From Halichoerus grypus (lineage: Eukaryota > Chordata > Mammalia > Carnivora > Phocidae): a stretch of 64,000 nt of DNA. The notes beneath the pieces were generated by a model. It was not told where the DNA came from. It saw nothing but the letters and a program-made list of their open reading frames with translations, and did not search any database. The stretch is taken from the NCBI RefSeq assembly GCF_964656455.1, contig NC_135714.1, positions 63,699,850-63,763,849 of the forward strand, read 5' to 3'. Of this stretch, positions 22,951-34,800 are shown piece by piece (within the stretch, counting starts at the first letter, position 1; each line of letters begins with the position of its first letter). A program made the position numbers and the translations under genes.

Positions 22951-24285
22951 TCTTTAGTTAGGTTGGTTTTAGGCTCTGGAATAAGGATTCATATGAAAGT
23001 GTTTGATTAGGAAGTGTTCCCAGAAACAAAATCTGCTTAGGGGACTAGGGAAGTGAAATCAGGAGGGAAAGAAGGCCACACAGGGGAACCATTCCAAGCT
23101 AAGTCCATGGGACTGCAGCTCAGTTGCACTGGGGAGCTCTGGAGCCAGTGTGGGTCATTTCTCAAAGTCATCCTAAATTAAATGCCAACAGGACTGAGTT
23201 ATTAATTCTCCTCTGCCCAGACATTGCTTGCATACTGCCCATGGTGGTGAGGCTGTAGGATTAAATTCCCGGGTATTTTTAGATCTCTATGCAGGTAGGA
23301 AAGTGAAATCTAAAGGATTGAAAGCACCTGCCTACCAAGAGACACAGGTGCTGACTCTTAGAAATAACATCATGCTCGTGTGTACAAAGTGGTAGAGACC
23401 TGACAGGAGACGGGTTGAGCGACAGCCGTGACCACCACAGTTGCCTGTACTGTACGGACTGTTCTACTCTGTGCATTTCCGCTTAAATGAATGGTAGCAC
23501 AAATGAGATTTTTCCTTGTTTTTGTATCAAATTCATCGTATACAAGGCCACATACCAATCAGGGAAAGAAAGCAGAATCAGTGTTCAAATGGTTTGGAAA
23601 ACTATCTTTGCCTTCTCAAAGATCTGCATCATTCTAATAACCTAGTCACCATTAAATAGCTTGAGTACCTACTGTGTTTCAGGAACAATCTCTGAGAATC
23701 TAAGATATATAACACATTTCCTAGACTTCAGTGGGTATACAAATTTAATATAGATAGATAGATACGGATCTAGATTATCATACTGGTAGGAGAACAATCC
23801 CATTTTATATTACCTGCCATTGCCCTGAAAGTGTGCTGTTACAGAACTCCAAATTTTTAAGAACACGCCCTGAACATCCCCACAGCCCCAACTTCTCTTT
23901 AGAAACTCTATAAATGGACCTATTCCCAGGAGAATTAGCTATAATACTTTCCTAAGTCGCCAGTTATCTTGAATGGATATCATCTTTAAGATTATAGGTT
24001 CAAAACAGATTGTTTTCCCGTTTAAATCTGCTGTTTTGCTCTATGTCTTCCTCTATTATCTATTGATGTCATCACTATTATTCTGACCTTCCGTGTTACA
24101 TTAAACTGGGACTTCTTCCCCTCAAACCCAGAGTCAAGTCTGTCACTGAGTCTCGAGAGATCTCAGCTATGTTCCCCATGTCCACAGTTTTGTTTCTGCT
24201 GTTCTCACAGCCTAGTATATTGAGTCTGCAATAAATCCTTTTCCACAGTACCAGGAAATATGCCTGAAATCTTGTTTTATGCTTT
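22951..24285. other. Unique sequence
   Basis: No gene recognised. A faint reverse MIR-like phrase at 23655-23690 and a short (GATA)3 at 23751-23763 are the only patterned parts. Confidence 0.42.
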
Positions 24286-24555
24286 CCACGTGAGGGGTCA
24301 AGAGCCCTGATCTATTTCTATTACTAAACATTTTTCTATTTGATGTCACCCTTTTGTGCCCTTTATAGCCTTTCCACAATTTGAAATTATATGTATTTTT
24401 TGTTTATTTTCTCTCTTTAATTAAACTGTATGCATCCCAAGGACAAGAGCTAGACCTTTATATTCTGTGTATATCTTGTACCTACTATAGGCTACTGTAG
24501 GTACCAGGCAAGTAGAAGGTACTCAATAAATACTTGATGTAATGGAGAAAGGAAG
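24286..24555 (+). repeat. L2 LINE 3' end
   Basis: The order 'cctttccacaatttgaaattat', 'ctgtatgcatcccaaggacaagagctagaccttt', 'taccaggcaagtagaaggtactcaataaatacttgatg' follows the L2 3' terminus. Confidence 0.75.
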
Positions 24556-24649
24556 TAAGAATGGAAGACAGCAAAGGATGGGGAGGGAATTATTCTCCTG
24601 GTTTCCTGACTAACCATACCACCCACTTCCTTCCTTCTCCACTTCCACC

Positions 24650-24960
24650 TCATACACAAAGTTTGGGATGGTTATCTTTGCCTTTTCTTAGGTTCTACCT
24701 CTTCCCTCAAATGTCTCCCTGCTTTCCCTCTAAATCATCAAGTCACAGGACAAGGCCTATCTCATCTCAGCTTTTCCTGATTTCTGTACCCATGTTCCCT
24801 CCAACAGAGGCATTTCTCATATTTAACTTCCCTGGTGGTTTCTATCTGTACAATTTGGAGCACTTGGTTACGTATCTTCTTATGCTGTCATGTAATGGTT
24901 TTAGCATTTGGCATTGCTCCTGCAAATAGATGATATCCTCCAGTGTTTGGCCTCTACTTG
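24650..24960 (+). repeat. Probable second L2 fragment
   Basis: 'ttctacctcttccctcaaatgtctccctg', 'tcagcttttcctgatttctgtacc' and 'ttggagcacttggttacgtatcttcttatgctgtcatgtaatggtttt' parallel the L2 sequence just upstream of its 3' end. It lies immediately after another L2 3' end, so it is a separate insertion or a rearrangement. Confidence 0.5.
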
Positions 24961-26335
24961 TCTGCTCTCAGATTCATGCCCCACTCTTTCCCTGCTTTGC
25001 TCTGCATTATGTTCATCTACTTTGACCAGGCTCCCTGTTCTCTAGCTTCCCAGTACATTTTAGTGATAGGAGACATTCACAGAAGATGAGGAAAGAGAGG
25101 AAAATACAGGACATTTCTGTTTCCAGCGACTATTCTTGCTGTATTTTATCCATGTATTTTATCCATGCCAGGAAGCATCTGATACGGTTATCCCACTGGA
25201 AAATCACTTGAACGCTATGCAAACTTCTGATAAAAAACAAACAAAAACAAACATATGTACTGAGAAAATTGTACATATAATTTTTGGGTATTTACAGACC
25301 TGCTGAATGAAGTCTATCCATGTGACCCGTGATCAAGCCATCTCCATCATTTAACAGGTAAAAAATTTGATACTCAAAGAATTGAAACAGTCCAGAGACA
25401 CCAGAATATTTATGGGGAAAACTATAAAAATACATATCCCTTACTCAACTACTCTATTTCAAACTACTTATTTCTAGGAAATGTTAATCATTAATATTAT
25501 TGATAAAATAATATTGTTTCCAATTAACATTATTGATTTAAAAAGGAAAAGAAAGTAGTATTTGAACCAAGTGGTGAAATGTCCAAGATACAGGATTAAA
25601 AAAAAAAAAAAACACTAATGAAAGGCTTGAAACAGGTGTGAGAAAAGTTGGTAGAGAATGTGTCTGGCACTTTTCCCCCAAGAATAGTGTAGCTCAGAGA
25701 GGTATGTATCAAAAAGCAGATCAGAAAATAAAAGTTAATTTTAAAATAAGTTCTGAAGTTTTCTGCTTAAATTGATTGAATATCATGACGAGACTCCGTA
25801 ACCATGCTTCTTTAGTTCCTCTTTCCTCACATATAACTTCTAACCCTCCCTGGATCTGACTCCCCCCTGGGAAATGAGGTGTAGAGACCTCTTGTTGATT
25901 GTTGTGTCATGCCTCTTGTCCTTCTCTCCCTCTTCTTTACCTCCTGCATCACAAAAGCATACCAGAGCAGGAAGTACCTGGGATTCCCCAGGAGAGGGTG
26001 AGAAACAACATACAAAGTCAGTATCACATTTAGCAAGGAGGGGTTATGGGAAAGACCAAGAATATTCAGCATTTTTCATTTCACTTGTTTCTGTGGATTT
26101 GAGCTACCATCTGGAGTCATTTCCTTAGCCCACGTGAGCTGTGTTCTCTCCTACCTCCTTTGCACTGTTAATGGCAAACATATTACATTTTTCTAGGTCA
26201 TAGGCTCAACAATTCATTATATGCATTTTGTTTTGTTTTATACAATTGGTTTTTAACACAGTTAAGAAAAGAGAAGAAACATACATTACACTCTTTCATC
26301 ATTACATAATAACCTTTGTAGATGTTCTTTGTTTT
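24961..26335. other. Unique sequence
   Basis: No repeat or gene recognised. A14 tract near 25599-25612. Overlapping short frames at 25827-26128 have no motif. Confidence 0.42.
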
Positions 26336-26337
26336 GT

Positions 26338-28828
26338 GTGTATGTGGATTTGAAAAAATAAGATCGTTTGCTTTTAGCCTGAAAAATTTCTTTTAGTATT
26401 TCTCAAAGGTAGATCTGTGAATAATATATTCTTTCGCTTTTAGCTTATCTCTTAATGTCTTTTTTCTACTTTCATTTTTGGAAGACAGCTTTTCTGAATA
26501 CAGGATTCTTGGTTGACAGGTTCTTCACTGAGCACATTGGATTTGTTATCCCGCTGCCTTCTGGCCTCCCTTGTTTCTGATGAGAATTTACCTGTTAATC
26601 TTAGTGGAGTTCCCTTGCAATGAGTCATTTTTCTTCTCCTGCTTTCAAGACTTTTTCCTTGCCTTTGGTTTTCATCATTCTTACTGTGACTTGTCTGTGG
26701 ATCTCTTTGCATTTATCCTATGCAGTTTGTTGATGTGGAAATTAATGTTTTCCTGGATGTATAGATTAATGTTGCCTAAGAAATTTGGCACATTTTCAGC
26801 TATTATTTCTTCATTTTTTTTCTCTTTCCTCTCTCTCCTCTGCTTCTGGTATTCACATTATTGTATGTTGGTGTACTTAGTACTGGCTCATACTTCTCTG
26901 AGAGTGTGTTTATTTTCTTCACCTTTCTCTCTCTCTGCTCTTCAGATCGCATGATCTCTATCAATCTATTTTTGAGTTTGCTAACTATTTCTCCTGTTGG
27001 TTTAAATCGACTGTTGAGTCCTTCCAATGAATTTATCATTTCAGTTACTGAAATGTTCAATGCCAGAAGTTTCATTTGGTTCTCTTCTTAATTAATTTCT
27101 ATCTCCTTATTGATACTATTTGTTGCAACATTGTCATAATAATCTGTCTTTACTTCTTTAATCATGGTTTCCTCTAGTTCCTTGAAAGTATTTGTAATAG
27201 TTACTTTAAAGTCTTTGTTAAGTCTGACATCTAGTCATTCACAGTCTACTTTTTTTCCCAATGTATAGATCATATGTTCTCAATACTTTTTTGTTGGGAA
27301 TGACATTACAGATAATATATTGCAGCAACTCTGGTACTGGTCCCTTCCCTCCAGGGCTTGTCATTGTTATTGGTTTTTTTATTTGTTTAATGACGGGCTG
27401 GACTATTTCAGTGAAGTATATTGCCCACCGTACCCCACACCCACCCACTACTTTGTGAAGCCTCTGATGCTGTTCAAGGCACAGAGCCTTGAATAACCCA
27501 CAGTCCCCCCTAGTATGACAGTGGTTTGGCAGGACTCTTTTTTTTTTTTTTTTTTAAGATTTTATTTATTTATTTGACAGAGAGAGACATAGCGAGAGAG
27601 GGAACACAAGCAGGGGGAGTGGGAGAGGGGGAAGCAGGCTTCCCCGCGGAGCAGGGAGCCTGATGTGGGGCTCGATCCCAGGGTCCTGGGATCACGACCT
27701 GAGCCGAAGGCAGACGCTTAACGACTGAGCCACCCAGGCACCCCTGGCAGGACTCTTTTTGATGGTCTCTTTCTCTGCAGACACCTAGCTGTTACACTAC
27801 AATAATTGCCAGCTAATTGCTTTATTGTTTTCACCAGTGTCCTGGGGCACAAATTGTTCAATAGACTGATCCAGTCAAATTTGGGCTCCTTTGAAGGGAT
27901 AGCTCCTAAGGAGAGTGTTTGAGATTTGTTCTAGCCAAAGGAATGCTCCTCCCAGCTGTCTCTTTCCCTGGCTCTCTTTGGCAAACTAGCTAGCCAACAC
28001 TTTGCCTATATCCCCAATGAATCTACCAATCTTTTATCAATTGTTTGTCACCACAAGTCTCATTGATTTTGAAAGCAACTTTTAAGTTTAAATTTTTCCA
28101 CACTCTGTTGCAAATGAAGTCAGTTCCTTTGGGAAGAGATTCAAAGTTCTATTATATCCTGATTCTCCCTCTAGGCAAACTATATTAGTGATAACTCTAG
28201 AGCTAGGTGTGGGGACAACGGTCAGGTTTCTCTCTGAGATGCATGCTTTAGTAGTTGAGTGCTGAGTGGAAAGGGGCAGATAGTAGCCTCAGGTCTTCTC
28301 ACCTTGCCTTTCTCAGCATTGCAAACCGGGAAAATGAAAGCTTCAAGATTCTCAGTGGTGCTATACCCAAAGTAGAGTCTCTGTTTCATGAGCAAGAGCA
28401 GAGTGGAAGAAAGAAGCCCTCACTTGTCAGTCATACTGACCCAGAACTTAGCCTGAGCAACAGATAGCTGGGAGCAGATTGAGAAATGCTGCTGTCCTGC
28501 CCCTTCTGGGAAATAGCCCTCTGACTTGGAGCTAGGGTGAGAGGGGCCCTGTGTTCTTTACTATACAATTCTAGAGTGGAATTTCTATGTGGCTTAGAGG
28601 GGAGAGCGAAGGAGGGAGTGGCCCTTGGTTCAAATATCACTGACTCACTGTTCTTGTCAAGTTGTAGTAGATTTTCCTGAATAAATATTTCTTCATTTGT
28701 TGTATGATCTTACATCCAACTACAGAGACTTTAAATGGTCATTTTAAAATATTTTTCATTAGTTTTGCAGGGAAGCAGGTCCATAGAGCTCATACTATCA
28801 TGCTGGAGAAAGAGCCTCCATATTATCT
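26338..28828 (-). mobile_element. Antisense L1M 5' UTR and ORF1 segment, interrupted by a SINE
   Basis: On the minus strand, translations over 26803-27075 contain the L1 ORF1p coiled-coil pattern (SVTEMINSLEGLNSRFKP, IEIMRSEEQRERKVKK). Over 26452-26712 they contain the C-terminal domain (FSSETREARRQ, then a QPRILYP-like position now NQESCIQ). The DNA at 26470-27240 matches the antisense of ORF1 of widespread old L1M copies. From 27761 to 28828 the match to 5' UTR is weaker but ends in the expected 'catactatcatgctggagaaagagcctcc'. Many stops and frameshifts; no intact frame. Confidence 0.75.
27527..27760 (-). mobile_element. CAN-SINE inserted in the antisense L1M
   Basis: Body about 27543-27744 reversed, with a long T-run, AAGATTTTATTTATTTATTTGACAGAG and a head ending 'gccacccaggcacccc'. 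Target duplication tggcaggactcttttt at 27527-27542 and 27745-27760. High similarity to consensus suggests relative youth. Confidence 0.97.
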
Positions 28829-28995
28829 TATCTGAGAATTTTAAAATGCTTTTTAAAAATTCTGTGAATTAAATATTATTATCCTGATTTTATAAAGAAA
28901 TTGTTCTTATTTCCCATCATGATTCATTGGTGAGAGAGGGTTTGAATAGAGTCCTTAAAAATATAGATTTCAAAGCTCCTTCTCTTCATGTATAA
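28829..28995 (-). repeat. Probable MIR fragment
   Basis: Reverse MIR order: 'tattattatcctgattttataaagaaa', 'ggtgagagagggtttgaatagagtc', 'gatttcaaagctccttctctt'. Confidence 0.5.
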
Positions 28996-29954
28996 CACTA
29001 ACCAGTTTAATAGCAAAGAGGGGCTATAGAAGAGAAATAATTACTTCAGAAAAATACTGAGATAACTTGTGATTTTGAAGTCCAGAGGCCTATTAGAACA
29101 GGTATCTTAGAAAGAAGTTGCCCTGTGTTATTTTATATTCTGAGGACTGAGGGAGTGTCTGGTAATAGAGATTATTTGGTAGCTTTATTGCTGAATTAAT
29201 ACAAAAGTGAATTATGGTGGAGGAAATTTTAATGGCTTTGTTCTTTCCATTTTTAATTTCAGTTGATCATTTTGAGATAAGATATGACAATTTTGTAGAT
29301 CATGAGGAAAAATTCTATGTAGAAACACTGGAGGTAAATAGCCTGAAGGACAAGAGTATATTGGTGAAGATAAATCAAGTCCAAGAGTAATTAAATCATT
29401 AGGAACATTCATAGGCTTTATATCAACCTCTGACACTTAGAGACAAAGAGTACACAAATAAATAAGCAACCAGCTCATGAGCACTATGCAACCTCTGTGT
29501 AACCACTTCAACATTGGCTACTTCTTATTATTTGCAAATTCTCATGGAAATTTTAAGGTAGACAGCAAAATTAAATTAAACAATGGTTATTTTACCTAGT
29601 AATTATAAATGTTAATGGTTTTAGATAATTATGATACAGTACATATCCTATATAATTATGAATGGTATTATAAAGTAAATAATTCTGTACTGAGTTTGGT
29701 GTATACCTTTAAATTGTGATAAAACTATGTTTTTAGCTATAATCCCAAATAGTTATAATAAATATTTTTGTTTTTACTTTAAGGGTTTAATTATTAATTT
29801 ATTTTCAGTAATATTTTTAAAGTATGGAAGTTTTTCATTTTCTTATTTTTAAAAACTATATGGATGAGACCTATACATTTAGCAGTTTATGGTAAATGGT
29901 ATCCTACAACCTGGCGGCAGTTACTAAAATTATTGCCATAATACTTAGGACAGT
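28996..29954. other. Unique, very AT-rich sequence
   Basis: 29560-29870 is more than about 75% A+T by eye, with no repeat family named. Confidence 0.45.
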
Positions 29955-30147
29955 GTCCAAAGGTGATACTCAGACTATCTGCAAAAGAAATTTCTAGAGT
30001 CCTCCTTACAAATGTGGATCCCTTGGCCCCACCCCACAGCCTTCCAATCAGAATCTTGGGCAGTGTGGCCTAGGAATCTACAGTTCTTTTTATCACTCAT
30101 TCCCCCAGATGATTCTCAAGCACACAAGTATTTGAGAACCATGGATC
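29955..30147 (+). mobile_element. MER5-type hAT-Charlie element
   Basis: 'ggatcccttggccccaccccacagccttccaatcagaatcttgggcagtgtggcctaggaatctacagtt' and the terminal 'agatgattctcaagcacacaagtatttgagaaccatgg' match the MER5A/B layout (inverted ends GGTTCTCAA/TTGAGAACC). The left end is worn. Confidence 0.78.
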
Positions 30148-31050
30148 AAACAAAGCAGATTCTAATAGAAGTAGTGTAAACATCCAACCTATTCCCCAAA
30201 TATCAAATACTAAGCAGGGATAAAGAAAAAACCTTTGAAGAAGACACTAGAGCAATCAAAGAAGTGAAGGGATGAAGGGACTGTTTAGTGATGAAAAGTT
30301 TCTTTGCCAATATTTAGAGCGAATATGTAAAAACTGTAAGTCCAAAAGAATAGACATGGAAAATGTTTACTTGGTATAAATAAATTATAAGTCATATACA
30401 CAATCACAACAAATTTAAAAATATGTTTAGTCTTGTGAGTGAACAAGCATAATTATGGTCCCTCAGTATTGGCATATGACACAGCAGTTTAAGTTTGATA
30501 TTTTCATTTGATGGTAGACCCATAAAAGGATGAAAAGTAAAGAAAATGATTTCTCCTTTTTTATGTTAGGTTAAATGGGTAATGGTATATTGAAGAATTA
30601 GAATTTCATCAAAGGTCATTTAAAGCAAAGCACTGTAATTATTCACTTTTTATGGATACTAATTATGTTTTCACTCATGCTTTTCAGCATTTCAAAATGA
30701 AACTGCTGTACACTTTCATGCCAAAACATCTTTACAAAAGTTGTTACGGATTATTTCCAATACCTTTTGCTCAGCCATTTGGCATCATCACTATTCAGGC
30801 AACAATGTTCATATGGTAATAGTTAAATTTGTTTTTCACTAGGGCCCTCTCATCCAAATTTTTCATTTCCAGCCTGCACATGCTGAACTCTAGAAAGTGT
30901 TTTAATTATTTTATTTGAATGTGGGTATTTCTAATTCAATTGATCTCAAATATGTTGCCAATTTTTTTTTTCTTTTTTCTTTTTTTGTTGCTTGAAGAGT
31001 AGACCTTACTCTACAAATTTAAGATTCTTTTGATCTTTCTTTTCAGGTTT
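30148..31050. other. Unique AT-rich sequence
   Basis: Nothing recognised apart from a T-rich tract at 30961-30987. Confidence 0.45.
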
Positions 31051-31051
31051 C

Positions 31052-31107
31052 AGTTAATCAGGGCGTTGGTGGAGATAATGCACAGAGCCGAGTATGTGGC
31101 ACGTAGT
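31052..31107 (+). repeat. MIR 3'-end scrap
   Basis: 'ggagataatgcacagagccgagtatgtggcacgtagtaatc' corresponds to the MIR 3' motif for recurring 'cctggcacatagtaa'. An old LTR abuts it directly. Confidence 0.5.
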
Positions 31108-31637
31108 AATCAGTTGTTTTTGCTGCCTAACAAATTACCCCAAAATTATGGGAGTGAATATTTTACTTCGTTCTTCAGGTACTGTTTAGATATTTGAGGA
31201 AAGTTTGGCTGGGCCATTCACTCTAAAGGTCTCTGACACAGTTGACTCTGTTGACTGGGGCTACCATCATCTGAAAGTCTAAATGGGCTGGCTGTCAAAG
31301 ATGGCTTGCTCAAACACTGACACTTGGAGTTGATTGTAGGCTGGTAGCTTAGCTGGGCTATTGCAAGAGTGTCTACTTGTGTCTTCTCCAGCATAGAGAT
31401 ATCAAGATAATCAGACTTACTACATGGTTTCTGACTTCTCCCAGAGCAAGTTTCCCAGGAAAGCCAGTTGGAAGTTTCATGATCTTTTCTGATCTGGCCT
31501 TGAAGTTACATAGCTCACATCTAGTACATTCTTTTAATTACAAGAGTCACTAAAGCCAGTCCAGATTCAATGGGAAGGAATTTTAGACTCCAAATCTTGG
31601 TGGGAAGATATTCAAACAATTTTTTTTAACCACCACA
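31108..31637 (-). mobile_element. Old MaLR/ERVL-type LTR
   Basis: Starts 'gttgtttttgctgcctaacaaattaccccaaaa' and ends 'ttaaccaccaca' on the plus strand, the reverse of a TGTGGT...AATTTGTTA LTR. Internal landmarks: 'ttggctgggccattc', 'tggggctaccatcatctgaaag', 'cttctcccagagcaag'. Subfamily not assigned. Confidence 0.62.
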
Positions 31638-31925
31638 TAATCCTACAGATTTGAGATATGAATAGTCTATGTAATTTGTTAACTTTCTCTCAAGTTTTTA
31701 TACTTGTATACCAGGATATATAATATATTAGATATATATATATAGAGAGAGAAAGAGAGATGGGTAGATACAGTTTATGTGTTATTATACATATACTTTA
31801 CATGTTATTTATAATACATATGTGTGTTACATATGTACAATTTATGTATAAATTCTAACATCTACATCAATCAATCAATAGCTAAATGTAGACATTAGGA
31901 GAATTCACTTACAGTTGTCAAGAAT
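31638..31925. repeat. AT-rich stretch with (TA)n and (GA)n
   Basis: Alternating TA at 31718-31742 followed by gagagagaaagagaga to 31759. No gene features. Confidence 0.7.
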
Positions 31926-32860
31926 TAAAATAGATCATTAACCAACAGACACATGAAATGATGTTCAACATCACTAATCATCAGGGAAATGCAAATCAAA
32001 ACCACAATGAAATATCACCTCATATCTGTTAGAATGGCTAAAATCAAGAAGACAAGAAACAACAAGTGTTGGTGAGGATGGGGAGAAAAGGAACCCTCAT
32101 GTTCTGTTGATGGGAATGTAAACTGGTGTAGCCACTATGGAAAACAGTATGGAGGTTCTTCAAAAAATTAAATATAGAAATACCATGTGATCCAATAATT
32201 CCACTATTGGGTATTTACCAAAGGAAAACAAAAACACTAACTCAAAAAGGTATATGCCCTCTTATGTTTACTGCAGCATTATTTACAATAGCCAAGACAT
32301 GGAAGCAACCTAAGTGTCCATCAACAGACAGACAGATAAGGAAAATGTGGTTTATATACACAATGGAGTATTACACAGCCATAAAGAGGATGAGATCATG
32401 CCATTTGAGATAACATGGATGGACCTAGAGGGTATTATGCTAAGTAAAATAAGTCAGACTGAGAAAAACAAATACCAAATGATTCCAGTCATAAATAGAA
32501 TCTAAAAAAATTAATAAACAAAAAGCAGAGTCAGAACTATAAATACAGAGAACAAACAGATGGTTGCCGGTGGGGAGAGGGTAGGGGATTGGGCAAAATG
32601 GGTGAAGGGAATAGAGAGATATAGGCTTCCAGTTATGGAGTAGGTCACGGGAATAAAAAGCAGAATATAAAGAATATAGTCAATGATACTGTAAGAGTGA
32701 CGTAATGGGACAGATGGTAGCTATACTTGTGGTGAACATAGCATAGTGTATAAACTTGTCAGATCACTGAGTTGTACACCTGAAACTACTGTGACATTGT
32801 GTGTCAACTGTACTCAAATAAAATAGATAGATAGATAGATGATAGCTAAAATAGATTATT
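31926..32860 (+). mobile_element. L1 LINE, 5'-truncated, ORF2 C-terminus plus 3' UTR, with target-site duplications
   Basis: Begins inside ORF2 ('acacatgaaatgatgttcaac...atcagggaaatgcaaatcaaaacc') and runs through the ORF2 C-terminus. The frame ending at 32505 still reads VVYIHNGVLHSHKEDEIMPF and LSKISQTEKNKYQMIPVI, characteristic of L1 ORF2p. A 317-bp 3' UTR follows, with a G-rich tract (32560-32590), ending 'gtcaactgtactcaaataaa' and a (TAGA)n tail at 32822-32841. Flanking taaaatagatcatt (31926-31939) and taaaatagattatt (32847-32860) make a 14-bp target duplication with one mismatch. It is much less decayed than the other L1 remnants here but not functional: the endonuclease and reverse-transcriptase core are absent and the frame is broken upstream. 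Confidence 0.93.
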
Positions 32861-33355
32861 GAAAGATTGGTGTCTCTTCCAGAGGATTAATTTTTTAAAC
32901 ATAGGTGTTTATATATAGGCAAAGACACTAACTAGAAGATGTTTTAAGATCTGTAGCAATTCTATAAGTCTATATTCTAAAAAGAAAACATAATTTGAGT
33001 CTATGCAGATACTGGTTTCCAAAAGAGCAAATTGAAAATATCTTGTAAGCATTCCTACCATTTATATGTTCTTTTGCTCAGTCATTTCATTGTTACCTCC
33101 ATGAAATTTTTCTGTTTAAAAAAAATGAGTTCATATATGAATTTGCAACTTTGATGTGTGTCCCAGCTCTCTAATACCCTAATTCTCTATGAGATTGCTA
33201 TAGTCATCAGTAAACACACAGATTAAAAGCAAAGTTAGATAAGTTTCTTAAGGACAAGTTTTTCACCAATGTGGTAAATTTCTAGACAGGAATTTAGCTC
33301 TCTTGCTTCCAATGAATTAAAAATGTGAGTATTCAGATCTCGAGGTTTACCTGGG
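32861..33355. other. Unique AT-rich sequence
   Basis: No repeat or gene recognised. Confidence 0.45.
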
Positions 33356-33357
33356 AT

Positions 33358-34018
33358 AACAAATGACTATGAGGCCAGAGCTGTCCACCATGAGCTGGGT
33401 ATTGTAGCTGGGTATTGTAGGTTTAGGGGGCACAATAGCAATCCTGTGTATGAATGGGGACAATACTTCATTCAGGTTCAGACTTGAGCACGTTCAGAAA
33501 GAACAAGCAAATTATATGAACAGACTCCTATGGAAGCCAGCTCTGTTGTACTAATGCCTTTCCTTCAAACCATACCTTCTAGAGGTTGGCTACTCTGGCA
33601 TATGCTGAGATTTACTACCCAGAGCTCCCTTCAGGAATAAAGGACTCATTAACCCACACACTGTAAGAGCCACCCCTCAGCTGTCAGCCTTTCTTGGGAT
33701 TGCCTCAGCTGAACAGAGCTTCCTTGCCTCAGAGCACTTCCCTTCTGCGGTGGTCTACATTCTGTGACCATTGATAAAGGGATATAAAGATCTGGTCCTT
33801 TTGTCCCAGCTCAGGACAGCTCTCAAGAGTCTTCTGGTCTTCAGGGCTGTCTAAGGCATTCCACAAATACGGTGTCACAGCTCAGTTCTCTTTCTGCCCA
33901 ATCCTGCCCCCTCCCTCTCCCTTCCACAGATATTATTCTCAAGAGCACACTCTAATAAACCTCTTGCATGTTAAACAGAGTCTGCTTTCTGGGAAACCCA
34001 ACCTGAAACAATTATGAC
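33358..34018 (+). mobile_element. LTR-like segment upstream of the ERVL remnant
   Basis: Ends 'aagagcacactctaataaacctcttgcatg...ctgggaaacccaacctgaaaca', a common mammalian LTR 3'-end pattern. AATAAA lies at about 33953-33958 and a TATA-like gatataaagatc at 33780-33791. The spacing is plausible for an ERVL-class LTR. The left edge is uncertain. It is followed directly by pol sequence rather than gag, so it may belong to a second element or mark a deletion. Confidence 0.5.
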
Positions 34019-34800
34019 CAACTGACAAAGAAGGAAAAACTCAGGTCTGGTTCACGGATGGCAATATATAATACATTGTGACTAGCCAGAAATGTACGGC
34101 TGCCACACCACAGCCTCACTCGAGGTGGTCCCAAAAGACTGTGGTTAAGGAGGTTCTATCAGTGTTAAAAACTGGAGCAGTACCGTTTATTGTTTACCAT
34201 GTGTGGAGGGGATAGTGGTTGAGTTATGAGTATACATTGACTCCTGTACTTGAAGAAACAATAATCAAAAATCAGAGGCAAGGGAGTCTGTAGAGTAGAG
34301 GGAGCAATGGAAGTGCATAAAGTATGCCAATATTCATGGCTCACATTAATACCTACTGAGGGCATTCAACACAAAAGAGGCAATCAACAACCAACTGGAC
34401 AAGATGATCCATCTTGTAATTGTCAATCATCTTATTTACTCAGCCCAGTGGGGCTGACACAATGAGCTATGAATGGTATGGCCATTGTGCCAGAGATAAA
34501 GGCTATATATGGACTATATAGCACAGGCTCTCTCTCATCCAGAATGATCTAGCTACTACCACTACTGAATGCCCTATCACAAGCAGCAATGTGGCACCAT
34601 CATTGAGGAGAATCGCCAACCACCTGATATCAATTCCATTACATTGGCCCTCTTCCATCCTGTATCATCCTTACCAAACTTTACACCTGGGTTTTTCTTT
34701 TATATCCACAGAACTCCTCCAGCACCGCTATTAAAGTATTTATCTAATACACAAACCAACCATGGTATCACATACAACATTGCCTCACAGTAACAGGTAT
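34019..34800 (+). mobile_element. ERVL-like retroviral remnant: RNase H and integrase N-terminal region
   Basis: At about 34043 the frame reads VWFTDG, the RNase H catalytic-region motif of class III/ERV-L-like pol, then a stop codon, then SQKCTAATPQP, which continues the same domain. At 34569-34640 QQCGTIIEENRQPPD lies where the zinc-binding end of integrase would pass toward the core. In between are stops and frame changes throughout. This is an ancient, non-functional endogenous retrovirus fragment. Confidence 0.62.

Noticed and set aside
26452..27075. Basic minus-strand peptides that look like a nucleic-acid-binding gene
   Set aside because: They match L1 ORF1p segments within an antisense L1M.
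32207..32505. Possible small protein-coding genes from two overlapping frames
   Set aside because: Both are the C-terminal part of L1 ORF2 read in two frames across a frameshift.
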